Assembly: GCA_900102385.1 (NCBI GenBank)
Contig: FNBQ01000015.1
Location: forward strand, 34,596-98,595
Length of the DNA stretch: 64,000 nucleotides
Source: Bacteroidales bacterium KHT7
GTDB lineage: Bacteria; Bacteroidota; Bacteroidia; Bacteroidales; Bacteroidaceae
Direction: 5' to 3'
The notes under the pieces were generated by a model. It saw nothing but the letters and a program-made list of their open reading frames with translations, did not search any database and was not told the origin of the DNA. Shown here in pieces: positions 1 to 9,509 of the stretch; position 1 is the stretch's first letter, and each line of letters starts with the position of its first letter. Made by a program: the position numbers and the translations under genes.

Positions 1-88
1 ATGTTTTTCATACCGGCAGTCTTCATTTTTTACAGAGAAAACGCACTTCTTGGCGCAGAAGCACAAAAGCACTTTTCAAAAGCGATTT

Positions 89-119
89 TTGCTTACATCA
101 CACATTTTTACTATCTTTG
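89..119 (+). promoter_or_regulatory. Bacteroidetes promoter for the RlpA-like gene
   Basis: TTG at 89-91, a 20-nt spacer, then TATCTTTG at 112-119 match the Bacteroidetes sigma-ABfr promoter (-33 TTG, -7 TAnnTTTG). The start codon at 150 leaves a leader of about 25 nt. The first 88 bases of the window hold nothing I can assign. Confidence 0.65.
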
Positions 120-149
120 TAAATGCGTATGTAAGAAAAATGTCAATGA

Positions 150-626
150 ATGAAGAATATAAGTAAAATATACGTGTTGTGTCTTATGCTTTTTTCATGC
201 TTAACGCTACATGCACAAGACACCACAACGGGAAAGGCATCGTACTACTCAAACAAACTGCACGGGCGCAGAGTAAGCGACGGCACACGCTACAACAAAG
301 ACAGCATGACGTGCGCTCACCTAACCTATCCGCTGGGCACATACCTGAAGGTCAGAAACCCTAAAAACGACAAGGAAGTTATCGTAAAGGTAACAGACCG
401 CGGTCCACACTCAAAACGACTGATGATAGATCTATCGTGGGCAGCCGCAAAAGAACTCGACATCATCCGCTCGGGAATAGCACTTGTCGAGGTGTCGGTC
501 TACAAAGAAATAGTGGTGCCATACAGAGACGATTCTCCTATAGAAGTACCAGAGTTAGACTGGGGCGTAGAAGAGGGCTCATACATGCCTAATTTTTCGT
601 CGAGCATAAAGAAGAACAGAAGATAG
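150..626 (+). CDS. RlpA-like double-psi beta-barrel secreted protein
   Basis: A 158-residue protein with a cleavable signal peptide (about residues 1-22, ending LHAQ), so it is periplasmic or secreted. Residues 25-118 form a double-psi beta-barrel of the RlpA type, with GKASYYSNKLHGR, a TCAH-LTYPLGT strand and VKVTDRGP; the Asp of TDRGP is the equivalent of a catalytic-site acid in lytic RlpA proteins. Family members bind or cleave peptidoglycan glycan strands lacking stem peptides. There is no SPOR domain, so septal targeting as in E. coli RlpA is not supported. The gene has its own promoter and stands apart from the ribosomal operon that converges on it. Confidence 0.85.
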   Translation: MKNISKIYVLCLMLFSCLTLHAQDTTTGKASYYSNKLHGRRVSDGTRYNKDSMTCAHLTYPLGTYLKVRNPKNDKEVIVKVTDRGPHSKRLMIDLSWAAAKELDIIRSGIALVEVSVYKEIVVPYRDDSPIEVPELDWGVEEGSYMPNFSSSIKKNRR

Positions 627-630
627 CCTT

Positions 631-1176
631 CTATTCAAAATTCGAATTGCGGACTTTCTTCAGAAAAGCGACAATTTTATCGCGGTTCCACTTATAACCA
701 ACTGAATACATCGCAAGAATGCCGTTACACTCTGATGTCAGGAAGTTGTTATCTACGTCATTGTCATTATAGAGTCTGTATACGATGTATTTTTCTATGC
801 TGTCAGACTCTACAAGTTCAAGTTTAATGCCATTTCCCGAAGTGAGAAATCTTCAGTATACCAATCATAATGCCCCCTTAGAAATTCAAATCTCTTTTTA
901 TTCTGTATTCTGTTAAAGCCACCCTTATATCACAAGAATCAATAGATAATGTTATCGAATCCTCACTTGCAAAAAACCGCGGTCTGCCAATATGCAGATA
1001 TCTTTTTCATACCACTTACCGTCAATATAGACTTTCCCGTAAGGAAATCGCACTTACTCAGTATGATTCAATGTCTTTTTATATTCACAACTTTCAATAA
1101 CGGAAACATGTTTTTGCTTTTGTGCACAAGCAAACTGCGTTGCGAACAATAGAATTAGAAATATTTTACTCTTCAT
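631..1176 (-). pseudogene. Decayed exported-protein gene, multiple frameshifts
   Basis: On the minus strand an ATG at 1174-1176 opens a typical signal peptide (MKSKIFLILLFATQFACAQ) and stays open for about 40 codons to a stop. Coding sense then resumes in other frames: a block beginning RFPYGKVYIDGKWYEKDI, one containing SEDSITLSIDSCDIRVALTEY, one with RGHYDWYTED, and a last block from SGNGIKLELVES to KKVRNSNFE with its stop at 631-633. At least three frame changes are needed to join them. The parent was probably a small secreted protein; I do not recognise its family. It ends just past the convergent RlpA-like gene. Confidence 0.7.
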
Positions 1177-1333
1177 TTATTTGACTGATGTTTATCTGTA
1201 AATTTACTACATTTCTTTAAAAGGGCAAATAAACGTTGTATTTCTTGCACGGAGATAGAAACTTGCAAAAAAACAGAATGGCTAAATGGGGCATTTCTGA
1301 ACCCGAGCGAATGCAATCAACAAACAAACCCGC

Positions 1334-1368
1334 AAATAAAAAAGGCTGTCCTTCTCAGAACAGCCTTT
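1334..1368 (-). terminator. Rho-independent terminator of the ribosomal operon
   Basis: AAAGGCTGT (1341-1349) and ACAGCCTTT (1360-1368) form a 9-bp stem with a 10-nt loop. On the minus strand it is followed by a T-rich run (1343 down to 1334). It lies about 25 nt after the rplQ stop codon and ends the 18-kb operon. Confidence 0.85.
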
Positions 1369-1391
1369 ATATAGAATATAGAATATAACAA

Positions 1392-1886
1392 TTATTCAGC
1401 CTTAGGAGCCTCTTCAGTAGCTTCAACAGCCTCTGTTGCAGGAGCCTCAGCCTCTACTGCTGCGCTATTCTTCTTAGAACGGCGAGTACGAGTCTTCTTA
1501 GCAGCAGCCTTTGCCATGTTCTCATCGAAGTCAACGAGTTCGATGAAGCACATTTCTGCAGCATCATCCTTACGAAGACCAGTCTTGATGATGCGAGTGT
1601 AACCACCTGGACGGTCAGCAACCTTTGCTGAAATCACCTGGAACAATTCTGTTACTGCAAACTTATTCTGCAAGTTGCTGAATACAACACGACGAGCGTT
1701 TGTAGTATCTTCCTTACTCTTAGTGATCAAAGGCTCAACAAACTTCTTCAAAGCCTTTGCCTTCGCAACAGTCGTAGTGATTCTTTTGCGCGGACTCAAG
1801 ATTAAAGATGCTGCCATGTTAGACAACATTGCCTTTCTGTGAGATGCGGTACGACCCAAATGGTTAAATTTCTTATTATGTCTCAT
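1392..1886 (-). CDS. rplQ: 50S ribosomal protein L17
   Basis: 164 residues. Residues 1-120 are canonical L17 ([20 protein letters not shown] start, later PGGYTRI). The remaining 40 or so form a low-complexity tail, first basic ([10 protein letters not shown]) and then Ala/Glu/Pro-rich, longer than the roughly 120-residue enterobacterial protein; such tails are common in Bacteroidetes. L17 binds 23S rRNA near the exit tunnel. It is the last gene of the operon, 5 nt after rpoA. Confidence 0.97.
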   Translation of the reverse strand: MRHNKKFNHLGRTASHRKAMLSNMAASLILSPRKRITTTVAKAKALKKFVEPLITKSKEDTTNARRVVFSNLQNKFAVTELFQVISAKVADRPGGYTRIIKTGLRKDDAAEMCFIELVDFDENMAKAAAKKTRTRRSKKNSAAVEAEAPATEAVEATEEAPKAE

Positions 1887-1891
1887 TTTTT

Positions 1892-2890
1892 TTATTCTTT
1901 ATCTAATTTATACTTAGAAATATCAGTTCCAAACGAAAGATTCAGACTCTCTAGCAAATCATCAAGCTCAGTGAGCGATTTCTTACCAAAGTTACGGAAC
2001 TTAAGCAGGTCGGTCTTGTTAAACTGTACCAAGTCGCCGAGTGTATCAACATCTGCAGCCTTCAAGCAGTTGAGGGCACGAACAGAAAGATCCATATCAG
2101 TCAACTTAGTCTTCAGCAACTGACGCATGTGCAATACCTCCTCATCGAACTCCTCGTTGTCGTCAAGACCAGCATTCTCGATAGAGATCTTCTCGTCAGA
2201 GAACAACATGAAGTGGTAGATAAGGATTTTAGCAGCCTCCTTAAGAGCGTCCTTTGGATGAATGGAACCATCAGTTGTAATTTCAAGCAACAGCTTTTCG
2301 TAGTCGGTTTTCTGCTCAACGCGGAAATTCTCTACAGCGTACTTTACGTTACGGATTGGAGTGTAAATAGAGTCGATTGGAATCACGTTAACATCGCTGA
2401 CATTGTCTCTGTTCTCCTCTGCATCGGCAGGGACATATCCGCGACCCTTGTTAATAGTGATGTCAATCTGCATTGTCGCTTTAGAATCTAAATGGCAAAT
2501 AACCAATTCAGGGTTTAACACTTCAAATCCAGTCAAATACTTACCTATATCACCGGCTTTGAACTCGCTTGCGTTTGATACGGTAATGCTTACCTTCTCA
2601 AACTCGCGATCTGCTACTAATTGCTTGAAACGAACTTGCTTCAAGTTCAAGATAATGTTAGTAACATCTTCCTTAACGCCCTCTACAGAAGAGAATTCGT
2701 GCTCAACACCTGCAATACGGATGGTGTTGATTGCGAAACCTTCCAAAGATGAAAGAAGTATTCGGCGCAAGGCATTACCGATAGTAATACCAAAGCCAGG
2801 CTCCAATGGACGAAACTCGAATTTACCGAATTTGTCATTGGCCTCTAACATTAAAACTTTATCAGGTTTTTGAAATGCTAATATCGCCAT
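1892..2890 (-). CDS. rpoA: RNA polymerase alpha subunit
   Basis: 332 residues, the usual length. The N-terminal domain (assembly and dimerisation) carries the [20 protein letters not shown] motif; the C-terminal domain (about 255-325) has the helix-hairpin-helix segment [19 protein letters not shown] and [12 protein letters not shown], which binds UP-element DNA and activators. It sits between rpsD (10 nt) and rplQ (5 nt), as in most bacteria, which couples polymerase and ribosome synthesis. Confidence 0.98.
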   Translation of the reverse strand: MAILAFQKPDKVLMLEANDKFGKFEFRPLEPGFGITIGNALRRILLSSLEGFAINTIRIAGVEHEFSSVEGVKEDVTNIILNLKQVRFKQLVADREFEKVSITVSNASEFKAGDIGKYLTGFEVLNPELVICHLDSKATMQIDITINKGRGYVPADAEENRDNVSDVNVIPIDSIYTPIRNVKYAVENFRVEQKTDYEKLLLEITTDGSIHPKDALKEAAKILIYHFMLFSDEKISIENAGLDDNEEFDEEVLHMRQLLKTKLTDMDLSVRALNCLKAADVDTLGDLVQFNKTDLLKFRNFGKKSLTELDDLLESLNLSFGTDISKYKLDKE

Positions 2891-2900
2891 TCTTCAATTA

Positions 2901-3506
2901 TTATTTAGAGTACAACTCGACAATCATTTGCTCTTTAATGTTCTCTGGAATGTCAGCACGCTCTGGCTTGTGAAGGAACTTACCAGCCTTTGCGCTTTCC
3001 TCCCACTCCAACCAAGGGTACTTGCTGTGGTTGAAGCCAGCCAATGCATTGGCAATAACCTCCAATGACTTTGACTTCTCACGAACAGCAATAACCTGAC
3101 CTGGCTTAACTGCGTATGAAGGGATGTTAACAACAGCACCATCAACAGTGATGTGCTTGTGGTTAACCAACTGACGAGCAGCTGCACGTGTTGGAGCAAT
3201 ACCCAAACGGAACACTACATTGTCAAGACGTGACTCCAAGTTCTGCAACAATACCTCACCGGTAATGCCGTCTGAACTAGCAGCCTTCTCAAACATGTTA
3301 CGGAATTGTTTCTCGAGAACGCCATAAGTGTATTTTGCCTTCTGCTTCTCTGCCAACATGGCACCGTACTCAGAAGTCTTCTTGCGACGGTTGTTACCGT
3401 GCTGTCCAGGAGCATAATTCTTCTTTGAAAGAACCTTGTCAGCTCCAAAAATAGGCTCGCCAAACTTACGTGCGATTCTTGATTTTGGTCCAGTATATCT
3501 AGCCAT
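2901..3506 (-). CDS. rpsD: 30S ribosomal protein S4
   Basis: 201 residues, starting [18 protein letters not shown]. The zinc-binding cysteines of some S4 proteins are absent. The S4 RNA-binding domain covers about 90-155 ([30 protein letters not shown]). S4 nucleates 16S 5'-domain assembly and in E. coli represses the alpha operon. A strong hairpin lies in the 93-nt gap upstream (3535-3580), unusually long spacing for this operon. Confidence 0.98.
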   Translation of the reverse strand: MARYTGPKSRIARKFGEPIFGADKVLSKKNYAPGQHGNNRRKKTSEYGAMLAEKQKAKYTYGVLEKQFRNMFEKAASSDGITGEVLLQNLESRLDNVVFRLGIAPTRAAARQLVNHKHITVDGAVVNIPSYAVKPGQVIAVREKSKSLEVIANALAGFNHSKYPWLEWEESAKAGKFLHKPERADIPENIKEQMIVELYSK

Positions 3507-3534
3507 ACTTTCTTTAATTTTAGTTTTTTGTGTT

Positions 3535-3580
3535 AAAATGAGACTGCCTTACAGTTGCAGCCGAAACACAGTCTCATTTT
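3535..3580 (-). promoter_or_regulatory. Intercistronic hairpin between rpsK and rpsD
   Basis: AAAATGAGACTG (3535-3546) and CAGTCTCATTTT (3569-3580) are perfect 12-bp inverted repeats around a 22-nt loop, in the gap before rpsD. On the minus strand the stem ends in TTTT but no long U-tract follows, so it may be an attenuator, an RNA-processing site or a protein-binding site, rather than a full terminator. Function is inferred only from position and stability. Confidence 0.55.
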
Positions 3581-3599
3581 GATAAATCGGTTATTTCAA

Positions 3600-3989
3600 T
3601 TATACTCTTCTTCTCTTTGGAGGACGGCAACCATTATGTGGCAATGGAGTAACGTCTATAATCTCTGTAACCTCGATACCAGCTCCGTGTACAGTTCTGA
3701 TAGCAGACTCACGTCCGTTACCTGGACCCTTAACGTATGCCTTAACCTTTCTTAGGCCAAGATCGAACGCTACCTTAGCGCAATCCTGGGCAGCCATCTG
3801 AGCTGCATAAGGAGTGTTCTTCTTAGAACCTCTAAATCCCATCTTACCAGCTGAAGACCATGAAATAATCTGACCCTCACTGTTTGCCAAAGAAACGATG
3901 ATGTTGTTGAATGAGCTATGTACGTGCAACTGACCCATAGCGTCAACCTTTACGTTTCTCTTTTTAGCTGCGACTGTTTTCTTTGCCAT
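3600..3989 (-). CDS. rpsK: 30S ribosomal protein S11
   Basis: 129 residues. It has the S11 core [14 protein letters not shown], the [19 protein letters not shown] segment and the basic C-terminus [11 protein letters not shown]11 lies on the 30S platform by the mRNA exit and the Shine-Dalgarno helix. It is 9 nt after rpsM and shares its transcript. Confidence 0.98.
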   Translation of the reverse strand: MAKKTVAAKKRNVKVDAMGQLHVHSSFNNIIVSLANSEGQIISWSSAGKMGFRGSKKNTPYAAQMAAQDCAKVAFDLGLRKVKAYVKGPGNGRESAIRTVHGAGIEVTEIIDVTPLPHNGCRPPKRRRV

Positions 3990-3998
3990 ATCTAATTA

Positions 3999-4379
3999 TT
4001 ATTTAGTAGCTTTTTTCTTGTTTGCAACTGTCTTCTTCTTACCCTTGCGAGTACGAGCGTTGTTCTTAGTACTCTGACCGCGAACAGGAAGACCAATACG
4101 GTGACGTACACCACGGTAGCAACCGATATCCATCAAACGCTTAATATTCAACTGAATCTCAGAGCGAAGGTCACCCTCTACCTTGTATTCAGCAGCAATA
4201 ATCTCACGGATCTTACCAGCCTGGTCGTCGGTCCAGTCCTTTACCTTAATGTCCTTGTCGACACCAGCCTTCTCCAAGATTTTTGCTGAGCTACTACGAC
4301 CTATACCGTATACGTAGGTCAACGCGATTTCACCTCTCTTATTCTGAGGCAAATCTACACCAACAATTCTAATTGCCAT
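3999..4379 (-). CDS. rpsM: 30S ribosomal protein S13
   Basis: 126 residues starting [20 protein letters not shown], with the helix-two-turn-helix [12 protein letters not shown] and the basic tail [18 protein letters not shown] that reaches the P-site. S13 forms part of the head bridge to the 50S subunit. It follows rpmJ by 34 nt and precedes rpsK by 9 nt. Confidence 0.98.
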   Translation of the reverse strand: MAIRIVGVDLPQNKRGEIALTYVYGIGRSSSAKILEKAGVDKDIKVKDWTDDQAGKIREIIAAEYKVEGDLRSEIQLNIKRLMDIGCYRGVRHRIGLPVRGQSTKNNARTRKGKKKTVANKKKATK

Positions 4380-4413
4380 ATTCTATATTATTTTTTTCTG
4401 CAAAAATAATCAA

Positions 4414-4530
4414 TTAACCCTGACGCATTTTAAACTTAGGGTTCTTTTTGTTAATAACATATAAACGTCCCTTGCGACGAACAATCTTGCACTCAGGGGT
4501 ACGCTTCTTTAATGATGCTCTTGTTTTCAT
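4414..4530 (-). CDS. rpmJ: 50S ribosomal protein L36 (zinc-free form)
   Basis: A 38-residue protein read from ATG at 4528-4530 to TAA at 4414-4416; it starts [19 protein letters not shown] and ends NPKFKMRQG. Only one of the zinc-ligand cysteines of classical L36 remains, so this is the zinc-independent C-minus form, as is usual in Bacteroidetes. It lies between infA (8 nt) and rpsM (34 nt), the standard place. Confidence 0.95.
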   Translation of the reverse strand: MKTRASLKKRTPECKIVRRKGRLYVINKKNPKFKMRQG

Positions 4531-4538
4531 ATCTAATT

Positions 4539-4757
4539 TTATTTATATCTGAATACTATTCTGCCTTTTGAAAGATCGTATGGAGACATCTCCACGCGAA
4601 CCTTGTCGCCGGGCAATATCTTTATGTAATGCATTCTCATCTTACCTGAGATATGTGCTGTAATCTCGTGACCGTTTTCCAGTTCAACACGAAACATTGC
4701 ATTTGACAATGCCTCTACGATTACTCCGTCTTGTTCTATAGCTGACTGCTTTGCCAT
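4539..4757 (-). CDS. infA: Translation initiation factor IF-1
   Basis: 72 residues, the exact usual length, with a single OB (S1-like) fold: [20 protein letters not shown] start, [30 protein letters not shown]-1 occupies the 30S A-site during initiation. It is 7 nt after map and 8 nt before rpmJ. Confidence 0.98.
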   Translation of the reverse strand: MAKQSAIEQDGVIVEALSNAMFRVELENGHEITAHISGKMRMHYIKILPGDKVRVEMSPYDLSKGRIVFRYK

Positions 4758-4764
4758 ATAATAA

Positions 4765-5562
4765 TTAAATTGCTTTATCTCCTAAAACTTCTTCGATAAA
4801 CTCGAATGATGAAAGAATATCTGCGCCGTTCTTGCGTACCGCAATCGTATGCTCGTAATGGGCAGCAACTGAATGGTCGCGAGTCTTTATACCCCATCTG
4901 TCCTGTTCCATGTATATCTCACGACTTCCCAACGTAATCATTGGCTCAATCGCAATACACAGACCATTCTTTATCTGAGGTCCGTTACCTCTTCGACCAT
5001 AGTTCGGTACTTGCGGATCTTCGTGCATTTCCCTGCCAATTCCATGTCCAACAAATTCGCGGACAACTCCGTATCCTTTGTCTTCGCAATGTGTCTGGAC
5101 AGCAAAGCCGATATCACCCAAACGCCTTCCGGGAGCAGCCTGCTCAATACCCTTGTAAAGCGATTCCTTTGTTGTCTTCAGAAGTTGCATAACCTCCGGA
5201 CTAACTTCGCCTACACAAAATGTGTAGCACGAATCGCCATTAAACCCATTCAGAAGAGTTCCACAATCAACAGAAACAATATCACCCTCTTCAAGCGGAT
5301 TATCATTTGGTATTCCATGTACAACCTGATCGTTTACAGATGTACAGATGCTCGCAGGGAACGGACCGCCGTAAGGATTGGGGAAACCAAGGAATGTTGG
5401 TTCAGCCCCATGGTCGCGAATGAAAGTATCGGCAACCTTATCCAATTGGCGGGTTGTTACACCCGGCTGTATAATCTTGGCAAGTTCTGCCAGCGTTTTA
5501 CCCACCAGCAGATTTGCTTGCCTAAGTAGTTCTATTTCTTCATCAGTCTTAAGAAATATCAT
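4765..5562 (-). CDS. map: Methionine aminopeptidase, type I
   Basis: 265 residues of the pita-bread fold. The five metal ligands are visible as Asp99 (VDCG), Asp110 (NGDSC), His173 (GHGIG), Glu206 (AIEPM) and Glu237 (YEHTI), with the substrate-site His82 in VVHGIPND. It removes the initiator methionine from nascent proteins with a small second residue. There is no N-terminal SH3-binding or zinc-finger extension, so it is the short bacterial type Ia. The gene is in its usual place between secY and infA. Confidence 0.97.
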   Translation of the reverse strand: MIFLKTDEEIELLRQANLLVGKTLAELAKIIQPGVTTRQLDKVADTFIRDHGAEPTFLGFPNPYGGPFPASICTSVNDQVVHGIPNDNPLEEGDIVSVDCGTLLNGFNGDSCYTFCVGEVSPEVMQLLKTTKESLYKGIEQAAPGRRLGDIGFAVQTHCEDKGYGVVREFVGHGIGREMHEDPQVPNYGRRGNGPQIKNGLCIAIEPMITLGSREIYMEQDRWGIKTRDHSVAAHYEHTIAVRKNGADILSSFEFIEEVLGDKAI

Positions 5563-5581
5563 TGCCTTTAATCAATAATAT

Positions 5582-6922
5582 TTAAGCTACAGGAGCAGCA
5601 TTACGGCCACGGATGTGACCTTCCTCCAACAATCCGTCATAGTGACTCATCAGCAAATGGCTTTCGATCTGCTGCAGAGTATCAAGCACTACACCTACAA
5701 GAATCAACAAAGATGTTCCACCAAAGAACTGAGCGAACTCTGCCTTTACACCGAATATACCGGCAAATGCTGGCATACAAGCGATGAATGCCAAGAACAA
5801 AGAACCCGGAAGAATAATGCGGCTCATGATACCGTCGATATAATCTGCAGTATCCTTGCCCGGCTTAATCTTTGGGATGTAGCCGTTGCTACGCTTCAAG
5901 TCCTCTGCCATCTGAACAGGATTCAGTGTAATTGCTGTATACAGATATGTAAATCCTATAATCAACAAGGCAAATACAATATTGTAAAGCCAACTTGTAT
6001 GATCCATAAACAACATTACAACAGAATTGTTGCTCTTACCGCTAAAGCCTGCAAGTGTCAGAGGGATGAACATGATAGCCTGTGCAAAGATGATAGGCAT
6101 TACATTAGCAGCGTATGGCTTCAATGGGATATACTGGCGAGCACCACCGTACTGACGGTTGCCAACAATCTTCTTTGCATAGTCAACAGGAACTCGGCGA
6201 GTACCCTGAACAAGAAGAATTGCTGCCATCATAACTGCCAACAGAATTACCATCTCTATCAAGAACATTACCAAACCACCAGCGTGCGCATTCTCCAAGC
6301 GAGTTACAACTTCCTGTGTGAATGATGCTGGTAGGCGAGCAATGATACCGAGCATGATGATAATTGATACACCATTACCGATTCCACGGTCTGTAATACG
6401 CTCACCCAACCAAAGGATGAACATACTTCCGCCTGCCAAAATGACAGTAGAAATCAGCTGGAATGCCAATCCACTGATTGCAGGATTTATAGCATCACCT
6501 GCTTGCGCCTTCAAGTTTTCGATATAGAAATAGCCCTGAACAATCAATATAACCAAAGTCAGATAACGGGTATACTGATTAAGCTTTCTTCTACCGCTTT
6601 CGCCCTCACGCTGCATCTTCTGAACAGAAGGCATGATCATCGACGCAATCTGGATTGCAATTGAAGCAGATATGTATGGCATGATTCCCAATGCAAAAAT
6701 CGAAGCATTTGAGAACGCACCGCCCGAGAACATGTTCAACAATTGCATCAAACCGTTATTGGTCTGCTCATGCAAACGTGCCAGCTGACCAGGGTCAATA
6801 CCAGGTAGAACCACAAACGAACCAAAACGGTATATTGCAGCGAAAAGGAGAGTTATGAGGATCTTCATACGAAGATCCTTAATTCTCCACATATTCAACA
6901 ATGTTTCTCTAGCCTTTCCCAT
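5582..6922 (-). CDS. secY: Protein translocase subunit SecY
   Basis: 446 residues with ten predicted membrane helices. It begins with an amphipathic N-terminus (RETLLNMWRIKDLRMKI) and carries the plug region near GALSNASIFALGIMPYISASI-type residues and the cytoplasmic loop PDYAKK. SecY forms the membrane channel for signal-peptide proteins, of which this window encodes many. It follows rplO by 6 nt, as in the spc operon. Confidence 0.97.
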   Translation of the reverse strand: MGKARETLLNMWRIKDLRMKILITLLFAAIYRFGSFVVLPGIDPGQLARLHEQTNNGLMQLLNMFSGGAFSNASIFALGIMPYISASIAIQIASMIMPSVQKMQREGESGRRKLNQYTRYLTLVILIVQGYFYIENLKAQAGDAINPAISGLAFQLISTVILAGGSMFILWLGERITDRGIGNGVSIIIMLGIIARLPASFTQEVVTRLENAHAGGLVMFLIEMVILLAVMMAAILLVQGTRRVPVDYAKKIVGNRQYGGARQYIPLKPYAANVMPIIFAQAIMFIPLTLAGFSGKSNNSVVMLFMDHTSWLYNIVFALLIIGFTYLYTAITLNPVQMAEDLKRSNGYIPKIKPGKDTADYIDGIMSRIILPGSLFLAFIACMPAFAGIFGVKAEFAQFFGGTSLLILVGVVLDTLQQIESHLLMSHYDGLLEEGHIRGRNAAPVA

Positions 6923-6928
6923 TTTGAT

Positions 6929-7375
6929 TTACAGTTTTACTGCATTACCACCTGCTGCCTGAATAGCAGCTTCAGCACTCTTAGAGAAAGCGTTTGCCTC
7001 AACGTCAACCTTAGCAGTCAAAGCACCGTTGCCGAGAACCTTAACCTTAGCGTTAGCTGAAACAAAACCTGCTGCAACGAAATCGTTGATAGTTACCTTT
7101 GCAAGATTCTTTGCCTCTACCAACTTCTGGATAGCATCCAAGTTTACTGGCTGGAACTCAACACGGTTGAAGTTCTTGAAACCAAACTTAGGTAGACGGC
7201 GCTGAAGAGGCATCTGACCACCTTCGAAACCAATCTTATTCTTATAACCAGATCTTGCCTTTGCACCCTTGTGACCACGAGTAGAAGTGCCGCCCTTACC
7301 AGAACCTGGACCACGACCAATTCTCTTTGCAGTCTTAACAGAGCCAGCAGCTGGCTTCAAATTACTTAAATTCAT
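6929..7375 (-). CDS. rplO: 50S ribosomal protein L15
   Basis: 148 residues. The Gly/Arg/Lys-rich N-terminal arm (KRIGRGPGSGKGGTSTRGHKG) threads into 23S rRNA; the C-terminal globular part includes VNLDAIQKLVEAK. It assembles late into the 50S subunit. It lies 24 nt after rpmD and 6 nt before secY. Confidence 0.97.
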   Translation of the reverse strand: MNLSNLKPAAGSVKTAKRIGRGPGSGKGGTSTRGHKGAKARSGYKNKIGFEGGQMPLQRRLPKFGFKNFNRVEFQPVNLDAIQKLVEAKNLAKVTINDFVAAGFVSANAKVKVLGNGALTAKVDVEANAFSKSAEAAIQAAGGNAVKL

Positions 7376-7399
7376 ATCAAATCTATGTTAAACGATTGA

Positions 7400-7576
7400 T
7401 TACTTAATAATAGTTACTAGGTGATGAACCTTAGCAATCTGACCACGCAAAGAAGGAGTATCCTCACGCTCTACAACGTGATTCAACTTTTTCAATCCAA
7501 GTGTATCAAGACAGCTTTTCTGGTCCTTAGGAGCACCAATTCTGCTTCTGATCTGCTTAATTTTGATAGTTGCCAT
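7400..7576 (-). CDS. rpmD: 50S ribosomal protein L30
   Basis: A 58-residue protein, ATG at 7574-7576 and TAA at 7400-7402, starting MATIKIKQIRSRIGAPKDQ and ending KVHHLVTIIK. A strong Shine-Dalgarno sequence (AAGGAGGAAT) precedes the start, which is unusual in this weak-SD genome and confirms it. It sits between rpsE (19 nt) and rplO (24 nt). Confidence 0.95.
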   Translation of the reverse strand: MATIKIKQIRSRIGAPKDQKSCLDTLGLKKLNHVVEREDTPSLRGQIAKVHHLVTIIK

Positions 7577-7595
7577 AAATATTCCTCCTTTTTAT

Positions 7596-8108
7596 TTATC
7601 CTCTAAATACTTTGTCAAGACTCACACCTCTGTTTTGTGCAATAGTCTTAGCGTCACGCATCTCAGCAAGAGCCTCGAAAGTTGCCTTTACAAGGTTGTG
7701 AGGGTTTGATGAGCCCTTAGACTTTGCAAGAACGTCAGTAATACCGACACTCTCTAAAACAGCACGCATAGCACCACCTGCTACCACTCCGGTACCAGTA
7801 GATGCAGGCTTGATAAATACCTCAGCACCGCCGAACTTAGCAGCCTGCTCGTGTGGAACAGTTCCCTTAAGAACAGGAACCTTTACAAGGTTCTTCTTTG
7901 CAGACTCAACGCCCTTAGCGATTGCTGCTGTAACCTCACCAGCCTTACCAAGACCGTAGCCAATGATACCATTACCATCACCTACAACTACAATAGCAGA
8001 GAATGTGAAAGTTCTACCACCCTTTGTAACCTTAGTAACGCGGTTAATAGCAACCAATCTGTCCTTCAATTCGACATCGCTGCCTATTTTTACATTTTTT
8101 ACTGCCAT
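7596..8108 (-). CDS. rpsE: 30S ribosomal protein S5
   Basis: 170 residues: an N-terminal double-stranded-RNA-binding-like domain ([21 protein letters not shown]) with the loop linked to decoding accuracy, then the S5 C-terminal domain ([19 protein letters not shown]). S5 shapes the mRNA entry channel. It precedes rpmD by 19 nt. Confidence 0.98.
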   Translation of the reverse strand: MAVKNVKIGSDVELKDRLVAINRVTKVTKGGRTFTFSAIVVVGDGNGIIGYGLGKAGEVTAAIAKGVESAKKNLVKVPVLKGTVPHEQAAKFGGAEVFIKPASTGTGVVAGGAMRAVLESVGITDVLAKSKGSSNPHNLVKATFEALAEMRDAKTIAQNRGVSLDKVFRG

Positions 8109-8114
8109 AATTAA

Positions 8115-8456
8115 TTAGAATTTAAGTCCACCATTGCGGGCAGCGTCAGCTACCTCCTTGATTCTACCATGATACAAGTATCCGTTACGGTCGAATACGA
8201 CAGTAGTAACACCAGCTTCCTGTGCCTTCTTGGCAATCAGTTCGCCAACCTTGGCAGCCTGCTCCTTCTTAGGCATAGCTTCCATGCCAAGTGAAGATGC
8301 AGAAGCAAGAGTAGTACCAGTCAAATCGTTAATAACCTGTACATAGATCTGCTTGTTGCTGCGGAATACGCTCAAACGTGGACGCTCTGTTGTACCTGTA
8401 ATCTTATTACGTACTCTGTATTTGATTTTGATTCGTCTATCTGATTTTGTTGTCAT
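8115..8456 (-). CDS. rplR: 50S ribosomal protein L18
   Basis: 113 residues with [34 protein letters not shown] and the [20 protein letters not shown] end typical of L18, the 5S rRNA-binding protein. It is 18 nt after rplF and 6 nt before rpsE. Confidence 0.98.
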   Translation of the reverse strand: MTTKSDRRIKIKYRVRNKITGTTERPRLSVFRSNKQIYVQVINDLTGTTLASASSLGMEAMPKKEQAAKVGELIAKKAQEAGVTTVVFDRNGYLYHGRIKEVADAARNGGLKF

Positions 8457-8474
8457 AATCGTAGGAGTTTAAAA

Positions 8475-9041
8475 TTATTTAGCACCAGCTGACTTACCAG
8501 ACTTTCTACGAATCTGTTCGCCAACAAACAAAATACCCTTTCCTTTGTAAGGCTCTGGCTTACGGAAAGAACGAATCTTAGAGCAAACCTGGCCCAACAA
8601 CTGCTTATCGCAAGACTCCAATATGATAATTGGATTCTGGTTTCTCTCAGACTTAGTTTCAACCTTAATCTCAGATGGCAACTCGAAGAAAATGCTATGA
8701 GTGTAACCCAAAGCGAATTCAATGATGTTACCCTGGTTAGATGCACGATAACCTACACCAACCAACTCCAAAGTCTTCTTGTAGCCTTCAGAAACACCGT
8801 GAACCATATTGTTCACCAATGCACGGTACAAACCGTGGAATGCCTGCTGCTGCTTTGGATCAATATCAGCACCTTCAACTGGGGCAAAAGAAATCTTGCC
8901 GTCAGTATAATCAACAGATATAGAAGGATCAACAGTCTGTGTTAGCTCACCCTTTGGGCCCTTAACTGAAACCACATTGTCCTTAAGTGTTACTGTAACA
9001 CCTGCAGGGACTACGATAGGTAACTTTCCAATTCTTGACAT
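8475..9041 (-). CDS. rplF: 50S ribosomal protein L6
   Basis: 188 residues with two L6 alpha/beta repeats; start MSRIGKLPIVVPAGVTV, C-terminal signature near KPEPYKGKGI. L6 lies near the factor-binding site of the 50S subunit. An AGGAGGA Shine-Dalgarno sequence is seen just before the start. Confidence 0.98.
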   Translation of the reverse strand: MSRIGKLPIVVPAGVTVTLKDNVVSVKGPKGELTQTVDPSISVDYTDGKISFAPVEGADIDPKQQQAFHGLYRALVNNMVHGVSEGYKKTLELVGVGYRASNQGNIIEFALGYTHSIFFELPSEIKVETKSERNQNPIIILESCDKQLLGQVCSKIRSFRKPEPYKGKGILFVGEQIRRKSGKSAGAK

Positions 9042-9056
9042 ATCTGAATCCTCCTA

Positions 9057-9452
9057 TTAATATACATAACAAAGCACTTCACCACCTATCTTAAGTTCTG
9101 AAGCCTCTTTATCAGTCATTACACCTTTAGATGTAGATATTATAGCAATACCCAATCCGTTAATAACTCTCGGCATGTCCTTGTAGCCAGTGTACTTACG
9201 CAAACCTGGAGTAGAAACTCTCTTGAGGCTCTTGATAGCGTTAACCTTGTTAACAGCATCGTACTTCAATGCTACCTTAATTGTTCCCTGTGGACCCTCC
9301 TCGATGAACTTGTAGTTCAGGATGTAACCCTTGTCGAACAAGATCTTAGTGATCTCCTTCTTCAAGTTTGATGCAGGGATTTCAACAACTCTGTGCTTTG
9401 CACTAATTGCATTTCTCAATCTGGTGAGATAATCTGCTATTGGATCTGTCAT
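9057..9452 (-). CDS. rpsH: 30S ribosomal protein S8
   Basis: 131 residues; MTDPIADYLTRLRNAI start and C-terminal STSKGVMTDKEA. S8 binds 16S helix 21 and in E. coli represses the spc operon by binding its mRNA. The 57-nt gap to rpsN upstream holds only a short TCAGG/CCTGA hairpin. Confidence 0.98.
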   Translation of the reverse strand: MTDPIADYLTRLRNAISAKHRVVEIPASNLKKEITKILFDKGYILNYKFIEEGPQGTIKVALKYDAVNKVNAIKSLKRVSTPGLRKYTGYKDMPRVINGLGIAIISTSKGVMTDKEASELKIGGEVLCYVY

Positions 9453-9509
9453 ATAAATGTTATTAAATTAATCAGGACTACCCTGACAATATTTAAAATG
9501 TTCTGTTTA

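Noticed and set aside
949..1152. 67-residue plus-strand open frame
   Set aside because: It is antisense to the pseudogene and shows no domain or start signal.
9468..9490. TCAGG/CCTGA mini-hairpin between rpsN and rpsH
   Set aside because: Only 5 bp with a short loop; too weak to support regulation.
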